Positions 11,601 through 23,400 of a stretch of DNA of 64,000 bases are shown here, piece after piece (position 1 is the first letter of the stretch; every line of letters begins with the position of its first letter). The stretch comes from Baylisascaris procyonis (lineage: Eukaryota > Nematoda > Chromadorea > Rhabditida > Ascarididae): NCBI GenBank assembly GCA_037389465.1, contig JAZARR010000171.1:5665001-5729000 (forward strand), written 5' to 3'. Made by a program: the position numbers and the translations under genes. Under the pieces are notes generated by a model that worked only from the letters and a program-made list of their open reading frames with translations, was not told the origin of the DNA and searched no databases.

Positions 11601-14555
11601 ATATGGCAAATCCTATATTTTTATTGAGTGATAAATCGAGAATGATAGTAGTCTACATATCACAAATCCCATAGAGATAAAAATGATAAGTCGAGAATCT
11701 TTTGTTATGAAATGCTTTTTGACCTATCCATATTCTGCAACAAACTACTGAAAAGAAATGATCTTTGATCTATACGAAACTACCAAAAGTATAGTATCGA
11801 TTACAGTAGTATAGCAAATAGGAAAATCTATATCGATTACAGTAAGAGCAAAATAAGAAAATTTACTATATCGAAATGAGTCGATTATAGGAAACATATA
11901 AACGACGATAAGAATTTTATTGTGGGTATGAAAATGTCCTCACCAAATTATGAATCTGCATATGATGAAGAGGAATTTACTCATTACTGCAAACAACTTG
12001 ATGTTGGTTTATTTTTATTCGTATTTATGAATGAAATTTTTTATTAAAATTTCTATAAAATTTAAAAAATTTTTGTTGCATCTTATATTCTAAACAGCTC
12101 ATTTGATAATCACTTTCCTGTAGAACAAAATGAATTCGATTTTTTTCCCCATATATCCAGGATCGTCGAGTAAATAGGTTGTCCTTAAAAATGGGATGGA
12201 GAGGGCGTAACAATATAGATTTGAAAACTTATATTTTTTTCAACGCTTACCTACAAGCTAATCTCATCAACTTGAAATAAATTCAATGAAATTGTTTCGA
12301 TAAATAATGCTTACATAATATTTCGTAATATAAAAAAGTGTAAATAATATTCCTATAATATAAATTATGCGTTATGAATATAATCTAAGCCATATAAAAA
12401 AAAAAAGAATTCAGCGGTAAAGGTAGAACTGAAAATTCTCTAGTAAGATTAGAAAAAATTTCTTCTTTTTTATTTTCACTTTTGTTATTTAAAAACGAAA
12501 TACAACAAAGAGATTTTCGATTTTAGAGAATAGGATTGGATTATGTGATATTAGCTGGTGGTGATTATAGCAGTATTAAAATTGTTGAATCGACTCAACG
12601 TGAATCAACCAAACAACGACAAGTCTTCTTTGCTAAATTCGTAACTGCTGTAAGTATAGTGTTTATTTATTTCGTTTATTCTATATGAAGTGAAAATATC
12701 CTTTCTTTTTGTTCCTTTTTTTTTACTTGTTCTATTGCCCTTTATTTTGTTGAATTTTTTAAAAATTTTTTCTATTATTATTTTTTTTCTCGTTTGGAAA
12801 ACACTAAAAATAAAAATATCTTTATTTTTGTGTAAAAGTCAAATGACTTCATTGAAATAGTTTTCTTTATCGACTTCATCTATTTTGTTTATTTTCTTCA
12901 TTTATTTTTATTCCAATATCAAGGAAGCGCATAAATAGTATGCATAATGAGTCGTTCGTTCTATACTGTAAAGTTTGTTCATTTAGCTCCAGTGAAATAT
13001 TGTTTAATAACAGTTGTATTACAGTATCTACAGTATCATTATAATAACAGCAGTAGCAGTAATCATCAAAATAATGATTACTGTATTCGCCTCAAAATAA
13101 TGATTACTGTATTCGCCTTCCCGTAATTGTCCGTCAATTGTCGGCCAACTGTTAGCCAACTGCGTATCGTCATTAGCCGCTTAAACGACTTCGTATTTCT
13201 CTATGATATGGTCACCGTATGCAAATAATAGCTCTGTATTTTCAACGATCACTATAGAAGTCATTGTTTTAGGTACGTATGAATTTAAAAAATGTAAGAG
13301 TTTATATTTGTGGTGGAATACGAAGCGCACAACAAATGTGGGAGGCAATTCATGAAGGATGGTGTGATGGTATTGCAATGGCTAAACCATTAGCTGCTGA
13401 ACCAGGTTTATTTGAAATTTTTATTTGAATTTTGAATTTAAAATCTTCTATTAAATATTAAATATAAATATTTCAATGTATTGATGCATTAATTTTATCA
13501 AAACTCTGATAGATAGAATAGACTATCTGTTTATTTCCGGAAATTTACTTCAAGTTTTAGGATAGCTGAACAATGAGAAAAGTGGAAATTTTCGAAATGA
13601 TATGTGATTAGAGAAATGAAAATTTCTCCTCATCGTTTATATTTTATTCAAGCAAAACATTCGAAATAATTGATGTTAAATTTTTATAGATTTATCTGCA
13701 CGGATATTGAATGAAGAAGTGAATGCCGCAAAAAAAACGCTAATCGAACAATATGACTACTACACTGCGTAAGTTATCCTATCTTCTAGTGGATTTCCGT
13801 TCTTCCTGTGAGAGATTTTGAGGAGATTGGGCATGGGAGATGCGGGGATGGGAGGAGAGAGATGGATGGTGGAGGAGGAGGCGAAGGGAAACGAATTTTA
13901 CGATGACCATTTCCAACACTAATTTCATCCTGAACGTAGAAGGATGCTCGCCATTTCAAGTTTTTTGTGGATTTTTGAACGCTTTAAAATGCAATTTATG
14001 AGTAATTTGAAGCTTACGAGCTGTGATTTGTCGTCTAACCAACTTTGTGTAGATTTTTATATACGCGTTTGTTTTTATGTTGTTCAGATCATCGTGAAGT
14101 GTTGAAATGTTTCAGTAAAAAAAATTTGATTATGCTAAATCACAGAGGAAGAAATCGCAATGATTTCATCCATATTTATAGTTTTATCCTTTCGTGTTGG
14201 AAATTTTGCATAATATATATTCCTTTAAAAAAAATTATTGAAAGCAATCGGCCGATTTTGCTAATCTTTTTATGGTGTTTGCCGATTTCACTAAAGGTGA
14301 ATGCTCAAGCCTGACCTCTTGGTTTTGATGATTTTATGGTGAAAATAAGCTCAAAAGTAAATATTTATATTTTTCAGGAAGGACGCCGCAGGAACACAAA
14401 TGTGGCAAATCGCCAATCACAAAACACTTCTTGATTTGATGAATGAACATCATGTAGATGCATTCAGGAAAGCTCTCAAAGAGCATGAAGAGAAACCAAA
14501 AACGTTAAATGCGCCATTCGAGAATTTCGGCTATCCAAAATTCGAAATCATTTAA
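8697..14555 (+). CDS. NADH:flavin oxidoreductase / Old Yellow Enzyme-like protein with replaced active-site residues (5' end unresolved)
   Basis: Exons are 8697-8825, 9323-9451, 10172-10298, 11126-11270, 11891-12002, 12527-12649, 13273-13405, 13690-13768 and 14378-14555; phases agree throughout, giving about 384 residues. Family landmarks appear in order: KNGIPNDQLLTLYKRW, EAIGNLII, the HPGRR segment after beta-2, FHGVEINVSMDF, SRSDEYGGSLMNRTR, VGMKMSS, the LAGG strand, VYICGGIRSAQQMW and AMAKPLAAEP. In the family these form an FMN-binding TIM barrel that reduces enones or related substrates with NAD(P)H. Here the HGAHGY substrate-site motif reads NVSMDF, so both histidines and the tyrosine are lost although the flanks and phosphate loops remain recognisable. 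The first exon begins after a weak TAG acceptor that is also an in-frame stop for upstream sequence, and no N-terminal exon was found. It may be a pseudoenzyme, or its 5' end may be decayed. Confidence 0.85.
10865..11001. repeat. 56-bp tandem repeat, about 2.4 copies
   Basis: A unit starting TATGGGCAATTCTATACC begins at 10865, 10921 and 10977. Copies are nearly identical, which implies recent duplication. It lies inside an intron of the flavin-oxidoreductase gene just before the exon at 11126. Confidence 0.9.
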
Positions 14556-14930
14556 TTCAATTCACTTATTTTTTAGAAAAATTTTTGGATTTTTGAAGAA
14601 TCTTTCTTAATTCACTTATTATTTATTGTTGTTATAAAAATATCATTCATTATTGTTATAAAAATAAACTTTATTAAATAATAAAGTGATATTTAGTTAG
14701 TGGAATATGACAGTCTTTTGACAGTCATTCGTCTACAGTCTTTTGATACAGTATGTCTTTTGATACAGTATGTCTGCTGACGTCACAGTTAATGACAAAT
14801 TTAATCTTCGAAATAAATGGGTCATGTTGCTTATATAATTCCTCAAAAATTGTTTATCAGCAAGTGAAGTAGGATAACTCAAATACAGTGATAAAAATTA
14901 TATCATCTACGATAATGCGCCACATTATTG
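14556..14930. other. Short convergent intergenic region
   Basis: Lies between the stop codons of two convergent genes (flavin-oxidoreductase on +, LHFPL on -). It is AT-rich, with direct repeats of ACAGTCTTTTGA and TACAGTATGTCT between 14710 and 14775. I see no gene. Confidence 0.7.
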
Positions 14931-16626
14931 TTAGATTGTTAGCCTTAATGAGCCGTTCGAATAGAGTGATGTACGATGTGAATGATTTCGTGAAGCTTTC
15001 TTCCGTTGATTTGTGGAATATGCTGATATCGCTGAAACGAAAACAAAACGCTTATCGATAGGGTTGATAAGTGATGAATAAAGGAGACACCAAAAAATAT
15101 GTTCAAACTTAATTTCGAGTAAATTTATGTGGTTTGCGGTTGAAAGTATAAGACATACTGCATCCTTCAGAAAGTGCCGTAGACAGGTGCAACATCCTTC
15201 TGGAAGAGTCACTGAGAGGTGCTGCATCCTTCAGGAAGACTCACTGAGAGGTGCAACATCCTTCAGGAAAAATTACAGGCATATTGCTATATCTTGCAGC
15301 AAGAAACACCAAACGAGTGGAGTAATTTCCAGCAAAAAATATAGTAAATTGAAAAGTAAAACAGCGCTCAAAATATAATTTCCCTCATTACTCGTTTGTA
15401 TTGCAGCACTCAAACCATAATAGCGATTAGAAATTTTTTCAAAAATTTTCAAAATTTTTAATAATTTGTTGATTTTATTTGAATACTTGAATACTCGATT
15501 TATTTGAATAGAAAAGAAAACTTACAATAAAGTTCACTAGTTGAACGAGGTTGTTTACAGGAAAGAACGAAACCAAATATCGATAAGCAGAAATGGTCGA
15601 TGACAAGAACGAGTGCTAGCAGAAATGCTGATCCAATCTCACAGACACCTGGATCGTAGCTCTCAGAATCACAAACTTCATGAAATTTCGCATCGTTCCA
15701 TCCATAAGGATATATCAAACAGGCGAATAGGGTCATCAATGCTGAAAATTTTGTCATTAATTAGTGACAGCTGCAGAGAACTATCTGGTAGAATAGCCCA
15801 GAATTTTTTAATATGCTTTTTTATAAAGCAATTATTGAAATAAGCTATTTTTATTTCAGGTTTTAGGCCTTTCACGCCAAGTTTTTTTCAACAAGTTGGA
15901 AGAAAGTGATCTCAAAGTCTCTTTCTGCCTTCTTCTGTCTTCCTTTGCCTCTCTCCTCCTTAAAAAGGAAAACTTTAACCAGCAATGATGAACTATTTCT
16001 TATAATGGCGTGAAGGTTGACTTTTCTGAAAGTATTATGCCTTCTAAACAAATTATTTTCAGCCTTTTCTAAAGGAAGGAAGGAGTGGGTAGGATGTATT
16101 TATGGATATTTGTAAAATGCGGTCTACGATATATTTTGGAACGAATAAATTGCCCACATGTAAAGGAGAGCAAATTCCTAAGTATAAACATATCAGATTT
16201 AAATGTCTATGATCGAATCATCATATGTTCTATCAAAATTAATTTAAAATAACAAAGTGTGGGTAAATTGTAACGAGTAATATACACATTATTATTAAAC
16301 CACTATACACAAGGAATAAATTGAAATGTATCGCTTTTCTCTTATTTTTCTAAATATTGATATTTTTTCAGGTCTGTTTTCTCTAGGTTTTTCTAGTCAA
16401 TACTCCCCTCTTCATCCCCGTAAGGTCCTAACGTCCTCTACCTATCCTCCTTCATCACTGTGCATAAGAAAATAATAGAAAAGGAATAGTTTAATTTTTA
16501 TAGCCTCTAAATTGGATAGTTGGGAAAAAGGAAAAAGTAGAGAAGCTTGTTGGAAAAGTTGACATAGAATACTTTTTTATAAGCCATTCACTAGACCGAT
16601 CGCTTTTTAAAGTTATCAAAAAATAA

Positions 16627-16665
<39 letters not shown>

Positions 16666-18458
16666 AGTTGCCTAAAACAATTTTCATATTTGAGTTAATT
16701 CGATCACTCGTCGTATAAATAATATCCATCTAAAACTTCACCTTTTTATTAATCGAATTGCTAATTTAATGAATTTCTAGCTGATATGGAATGCTTTCAA
16801 CTTTAAACACATTGAAATATTCATAATTCGTTTTGAAATTAATTCGAAAATAATAAATAAAGCAATCGATCAGTAAATAATCATCGATATGAATGGGGAA
16901 TGGGGGATAGGAGGGAGGGAGAGGAATGAGGAAACTTTGAAATGTTTGTGAGGAATTGAAAATTACTTCAAATAGGACTTAATAATAATATAAAAAAGTA
17001 GATAAACTAAATTATATTCAGATTCACTCACATGATAACATATGCATCCAAGCGCATAGTAGAAGCACATAACGATCACGTATGAGTACATATAGCTGAA
17101 ATAAAGATCAATTCTGGAAAAATGTACATAATTCAAGCATGATCATGCACCTGAATAAGAAGGTAAATTCTCACCTTTCCGACCAGGTCGTTCTCTCCCT
17201 TTCGCTATTCCACTCCCTCCACCTATCCTCTATTTGGACATCATAGATAGTTGCCGACTTAACTATGCCTATAGTAATGTACGTTAATTTTTTTTATACG
17301 TAAATTTTAGTAAAACGCAATTGCTTAGTTTTGCTTCATATATATAAATGCGTTATACTGCTTCCTTATTACTACCCAATTTAAAAAAATTTTTTGAATT
17401 ATTTTGTTCGTAGTGAATAATGATGATCGAAAGCACTATCATTACGTTTCATTGTCTTGAGCCAATGAGTAAAAGGTTATACGAAATGAATGAAAGAAGG
17501 AAGAGTGAGGGGGAAGGAGTTGAGGGAATCAAAGCTACAAGGCCAATGATATCTGTTTAACACCTTTTTAGTCCTCATATCACTATTTATATCGATGATA
17601 ATATGTTGATCACAAAACATTTCATATATTTTCTATACTACCGATTACAGGATAATTGAGTTGTATTGCTAAAAAAAAAAAAACAACAAATCTGATTACT
17701 TACAATTATTGAGAAAGCAGATAATAATGAAAAAATTGTAGCAATTAGCATAAATAATGCGGCAATCGATGATATATTCGAAATAATTCTCATTGCGATT
17801 ATTCGCCATTGACAAATTTTCATTTCACAATAATTATATAGGCCAAAATATGCACCATTTCTATTGCCGATCCATTGTGGATGTATGAGAGCTGAGAATT
17901 GAAGTATCGCTAAAATTAGCAAATAATTAAATATCTGTTTTTTTTTTAAATTTTTCGATGATTTCCTCAAAATCCTTCCAAAAAAAAAAATTCTATGCTG
18001 GAAAAAATTTCCCGAAATAACTTCGTTGATTTCCCTAAAAATACATAGATAAGCATATCTATATTTCATAGTGAAATTTTTTTAATGTAACGATAAAAGA
18101 ATGAGCTTATTACTCTTTCATCTGAAATATATTATAAGAAAAATAAACAAATAAATATCTATTCGATTTAAGGAGGTCTATTTCTAAAGAGTTGAGATTT
18201 TTTATTGCTTAATTATTCTATATTTATTATAAATGTTTTATTATGAATAAATGCTAGAAATAATAAAACATTTCAGAGAGAATATAACAACAAAAAAAAA
18301 ATGTTACTCTTATATCAAGCAAATATAATCACTAATATTGTCGCACAAATATTTTATAAATAAAAACCTGAGCAAATAGCAATTAGCGCCCAAAATATGA
18401 CGATACAACGCCATCTATTCACATAGTGTTGATGATATGATGGTAAGAAATGCTTCAT
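14931..18458 (-). CDS. LHFPL-family tetraspan membrane protein, complete
   Basis: Five minus-strand exons join in phase: 18458-18368, 17909-17704, 17095-17032, 15741-15526 and 15031-14931, giving 225 residues, a normal LHFPL length. The start MKHFLPSYHQHY leads into TM1 (IFWALIAICS). The first extracellular loop carries HPQWIG and FGLYNYCEMKICQW, with the paired cysteines of claudin/LHFPL folds. TM2 and TM3 follow, then the diagnostic second-loop signature LIYPYGWNDAKFHEVC, with YDPGVCEIG and TM4. The tail is basic and Ser-rich. LHFPL proteins are plasma-membrane tetraspans; some vertebrate members act as auxiliary subunits of receptors or channels such as GABA-A receptors and the hair-cell mechanotransduction channel. 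A role in this organism cannot be read from sequence. The identification rests on fold signature plus exact phase agreement over five exons. Confidence 0.87.
15172..15269. repeat. Imperfect ~33-bp tandem repeat in LHFPL intron
   Basis: A core of CATCCTTCAGGAAG followed by ACTGAGAGGTGC recurs three to four times within the last intron of the LHFPL gene. Copies differ at a few positions. Confidence 0.7.
16624..16666. repeat. (TAAA)n microsatellite
   Basis: About ten uninterrupted TAAA units inside an LHFPL intron. Confidence 0.95.
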
Positions 18459-19560
18459 ATTGAATTATGTCGAAAAAAAAATCCTCAACGGCCAAAAATA
18501 AGGTATATAATTTGCAACACTAGTGCAGAGACCACTCACTAATCGTTGGCCGAAATTCTGACCACTCAAATAAGGGTCACTCAAAGCAAACTGACCAACG
18601 TATGTCCACCACGCGGTCTCTCTATCCCCCTTCTTTGACCGTTGCTCTCTATTTGTCAATGAGCAGAAATACCTTTTAGCTCAAATAAAGACAAATCTAT
18701 GAGTGTCGACGACCCTATCAACGTGCGTAAATAGTTTGCATCGTCAACGAAAGAAGCAACGAAACGTCAAATGAATTCTACAAATCGAAAAGCAACCGGT
18801 TCGAAATATATTTCGTCCAATAGGATTAGATTAATCCCGAATCGTACCTAGTGAAAACAGCCCACCTCAAATTTTATCTGAAGTTGATTCAGCGCAAAAA
18901 AACAACGAAAATCCATTCAAAACAGCTGATATCTATCAATATTTTTTGCGGTCAATAACAATCAATTCTCTCATTGCAACAATTATTTTATCAACAATTT
19001 TCAGAAAATTTTCGCAAAGAAAAATTTATATTTCAAAAAAAAATTGGAGAATGCCAGTCAACTGATGGAACCACACCAATTGATGATGTGATAGATGAAC
19101 ATTCGACAGCAAAGAAATCAATCAGAAAAATTTTTTAGCAATTTGACAAACTACGATAGATAGAAGTGTGAATTCGAATAATACATGATCCCGATCATAG
19201 CTTGATCCACAAGCATTTAATTGTCTGTCGTCGCGATGTAAATTTGAACGGCTATATCTTGCGTTCTTTTGTTGCTTAACCAGCGAATCACAGATCATGG
19301 ATGGATCAAAATCACACCGGTGGTCATTTATCGGAGTCTGACTCTAAACGATTGTATGTGATCAAAACGGTAGACCGGAAAAGAGGTTGCGTTGCCCATC
19401 GTTTATGAAGTACGAGTCGACGATGGTCGACTCAGCCAATACACTTGGAAGTTATGATGAAGGCGGATGACTTACGTTTTCACGATGCGTGCATTTTTTG
19501 GATTTCGTCGGAGTTTAGATTTTGTGAACATCTAGAAATCATCTCACTTTCCGATTACGC

Positions 19561-19563
<3 letters not shown>

Positions 19564-19634
<71 letters not shown>
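19564..19634. repeat. (ATTT)n microsatellite
   Basis: Roughly 17 consecutive ATTT units. Their translation produces an artefactual LFIY repeat frame. Confidence 0.95.
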
Positions 19635-19635
<1 letters not shown>

Positions 19636-19936
19636 GGTTGGCCTTTTTAGACAGAAATTCGTCTGAATTCCGGCGTTTGATCACTTCTGGCCGCTAAAAT
19701 TGACATTTCTGCCTTCATATCTCATTAAAATAGTTTGTGATACAATTACGATATGATAGGAAGTATTCCTTTAATGCTTATGACAAATTTAAAAATGAAA
19801 CCAACGAAATGATTGACGCATTCAAGCTTGCCAACTTGATTGGTAGTATAGTTTTTATTTGATGTAATGAAATCGTGAGGATGTGAAAGCGCAGAATTGA
19901 TTGATCGCAACTGATTGCAATTGGAATTTGATCAAT

Positions 19937-20152
19937 AATCGAAGAGGATTGCAATTGATCGATCAAAGATAGAGAGCATAATCGAAGAGGATTGCAATTG
20001 ATCGATCAAAGATAGAGAGCATAATCGAAGAGGATTGCAATTGATCGATCAAAGATAGAGAGCATAATCGAAGAGGATTGCAATTGATCGATCAAAGATA
20101 GAGAGCATAATCCAAGAGGATTGCAATTGATCGATCAAAGATAGAGAGCAAT
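19937..20152. repeat. 43-bp minisatellite, five copies
   Basis: Units start at 19937, 19980, 20023, 20066 and 20109 and are almost identical (one C/G change in the last copy). Each unit contains TTGATCGATCAA, a perfect palindrome, then AGATAGAGAG. The near identity suggests recent expansion. Confidence 0.95.
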
Positions 20153-20460
20153 TTGTATAAACGTTTTGCAAGAACAATATGTTAATATAGTTATAGTATT
20201 GTGCGAGCAATGAAGGAATATAGCAATGTGCAATAAACAATTCATACTCGTCGCTGACAGATGCAGATGTCATTCAATTATGTGGAAGTTCTTGAAGAAG
20301 GTGAACAATGGGAAAAACAATTGTTTTAAAAAATAATGCTTAATGACAGCCGTACTCAATATTATTTTTTTACTAAAATATCGCAAAATTTTTGAAGATC
20401 TTTAGCCATTAAATATTTTAGTTACTATTATTCATTATTGATGTGAATACACACACTTTC

Positions 20461-23400
20461 TTAGTTTTGATATGGTTGAAGGCGTATTGTATGATTGAAA
20501 TCGTGCATTCCTTGAGCGGCTGCCTCAATGGCCGATTTGCCGATACGAGGATTTGAAATTGGTGATTCCCACAAACCGGAAGCTGAACGGATGCTCATGT
20601 AGCTATGTCGTCGCATAAACAACTCTCCTAATCGTGGCACTTCGACTCTGCCGAAAAATTCATCGATATCAATTGGTGGATGGAGTCGTTGTTGGCGTAC
20701 AGCTTGACGTAATCGTATTCCTGACTCGGATGTTGTTAGATTATGCGTGATTTCATGTTTGTAAAAGTAATGTAATAGAAAAATAATTCTACAACAAAGA
20801 GCTATTCGGTATAGATTTTTTCATCTTATATAGACATAATTTCCCTTTTTTCTCTTTCCTTTTTGCAAATTTTATCTTAATAATTATTCCATCACCGATA
20901 AAAGAAACGTGTAGAACAATAGCAGATCTATTTCTAAGGTCGGCAACCAATAGCAAAACTAATTCTTGAGACTAATCTCTACTATCCACCCGAAAAATTT
21001 GACTCATAAACAGTGGAATCATATTTCAATCCGAAATCTGAAGGCTGATATCATAGAATCCACGCTATTTGAAATCTTCCGTTTGGTGGATCAAGACTGA
21101 CCGCTTTTATGCGAAATCATTCTTAGAAAATTGTCAATTGCTTAGCGTTAATCAGCACAACGTTACGGGTGATTCTTGAACTGAGCTACAACCTTGTGCC
21201 CACGATGGAATCCGCTTCTTAGGACTTTCTTCGGGATCTGTCTCATCGCCCGACGATAAATCCGTGATTCCATAATTACTGAAGGAACTTGAGGTACATG
21301 AACTTTCGTTATCCGATGATGAGCAAGTTGCATCTGATTGTCTAAAAGCATAAAAAGCGAATTTTAAGGCGACATATTATTAATGATGGTATTAAGAAGA
21401 AAGGGAAGTAGCGGAATGAGTATAAGATGAATATTTTTTTTCATTTGGTAAATTTTTTAAAATACAAATATTTTTTTTTAAATTTTTATTTAGCAGGATT
21501 AAATGAATGAATTCCGGAATTAATAGGGATTTAGTTATTTACCTGAGGTAAATTAAGCAGCATTCGTCAAGGTTAATTGAAGCAATCAATATATTCGAAG
21601 ATATATGGAATGCATATTCGATTTGGCGAGTGCAACTATTAGCATTTCAATTCTTCCGTTAACCTTCCTAATCCTTCTCAATATCCCCTTCTCCATTCCC
21701 TTTCCTTCCTTCTCTAAAAGTCATTTGCCGCATAGAGCTATTAGAAGATATATGGAGGAATGCGAATTAAAAATCGGGTAATCGTAATTCCACTCATAAG
21801 ACCGATAAAAATGATTGTCATTCCATATTGCATATTAAATAATAAAAGATGAAACCACTTACTTAGTAGTCTTTTCATCTTCGTTGCTGTCATTTTTCGT
21901 TTCAGAAATATTCATTTTATTGAATCGCATAGTTGTTAATTTTATTTGATTTGCTTTTATTGGTGTTTCATCGTTTGTAAAATTGTCGATATTCGTTTTA
22001 TGAAAATCATTCTCTGTGATATCAATTTCCATTGGAGCTTCACCAAGTTCATTTTCGTCTTCGAGATCTTCCACTTTGTCCGAATTACTGTATTCGTTGA
22101 AATAACGTACTGTATCGACAGATTTTTGTTGCAAATTACCATATGGTATCGTCGTATTTCTGAATGATAGATTAATTGTTCTTTCTTCTTCACTAGTTCA
22201 TGGAAATTCTATTTTCAAGGTTTAGCAAGGCTTCGATATCCCTTGCCTGGATATAGGTGTCAAAGGATAAAGTGTGAATGATTAGTTTTCAAGTTGAAGT
22301 AAAATGCCAAGGATATGGGCATTTCATGACGAATAAAATCTCGAAAATCTCCTCTATATCCTCAATAGGTCACTAGACATTATGGTTTATTTTCATCAAT
22401 GGGAGGGAGAAAGGGAACATAAGCTGTCCGAGAGGTTTCAAATAGGTTCTAGAAAATTTCAACACTAGAGATTCTCGGCTTGAAATAGAAAACCTAACGC
22501 ATCAACGTTTGCCATCATTGATCATAGTAAGACAACTTACGTTCAAGGTGTTTTCAGTTTAATCAAATTTTTTGTATCTTTCAAATATATTTTTTAATTA
22601 TTTATAAAAATACTCTCAACTAAAATTCCATCTCAAATTTTCTTACTCGTTTTTCGATTCGTTACGAGGAGGAGTGGGCAAATTTTCATTTGCACATGTT
22701 CTATATCGATCAGACGATGAGGATGATACATAACTGGCAACAAGTTTCATATTTGGAGTATTTGGCTTTGATGTGAAAATTTTAATTGTATCATCGCTAT
22801 GATCTTCTATCTCATAACCATTCATTCGTAACTCTCGATGATTTTGAGTTTCGCTGAAATAACCGAATTTCCAATTGTTATATGATCGATTATGTTAATT
22901 AGTGGTCGAAAATTGTTAATTTCATGAAGAAAGTTTCTATTTTTTTTTTTGCATATTTTATATGCACTCAGCTCTGATAGTAAATATTTTCATAATTTAA
23001 TCTCTAATTATCAAAATTTATGTAATTTAAAAATAAAGCTATACATTTAAATGTTCCACATTTGTAAAAATGAAATTAAATTAGCACTCATAATAGAATT
23101 TAATTGCTGTAATAGTAATATATAGCATTAATAGTATATTTTCACATATCAATTTAGATAAAGTTGATATAATTCAACATTTCAAACAGTAAAAATTAGT
23201 TAAAAGTTCAATATCGCAAACTTATAATGCCTTTTTTTCGAGCCCTTCATTCCTTAAATTTGAGAGAATTTTGTTAAGTTTGAATCAGTTGATTTTTTTC
23301 CTGACTTCTTAAATTTCATCACATTTGAGTTTTTCACTAATATCTTATTGCATATTTGAAATGCAGTAATCATTAACCCGATTTGATGAGATTTGAATGA

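Larger units (their letters stand above)
18459..20460. other. Intergenic region with two repeat arrays, no gene seen
   Basis: Lies between the LHFPL start codon and the INCENP stop codon, both genes on the minus strand. I see no splice-bounded coding segments. An (ATTT)n array and a 43-bp minisatellite are listed separately. Confidence 0.6.
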
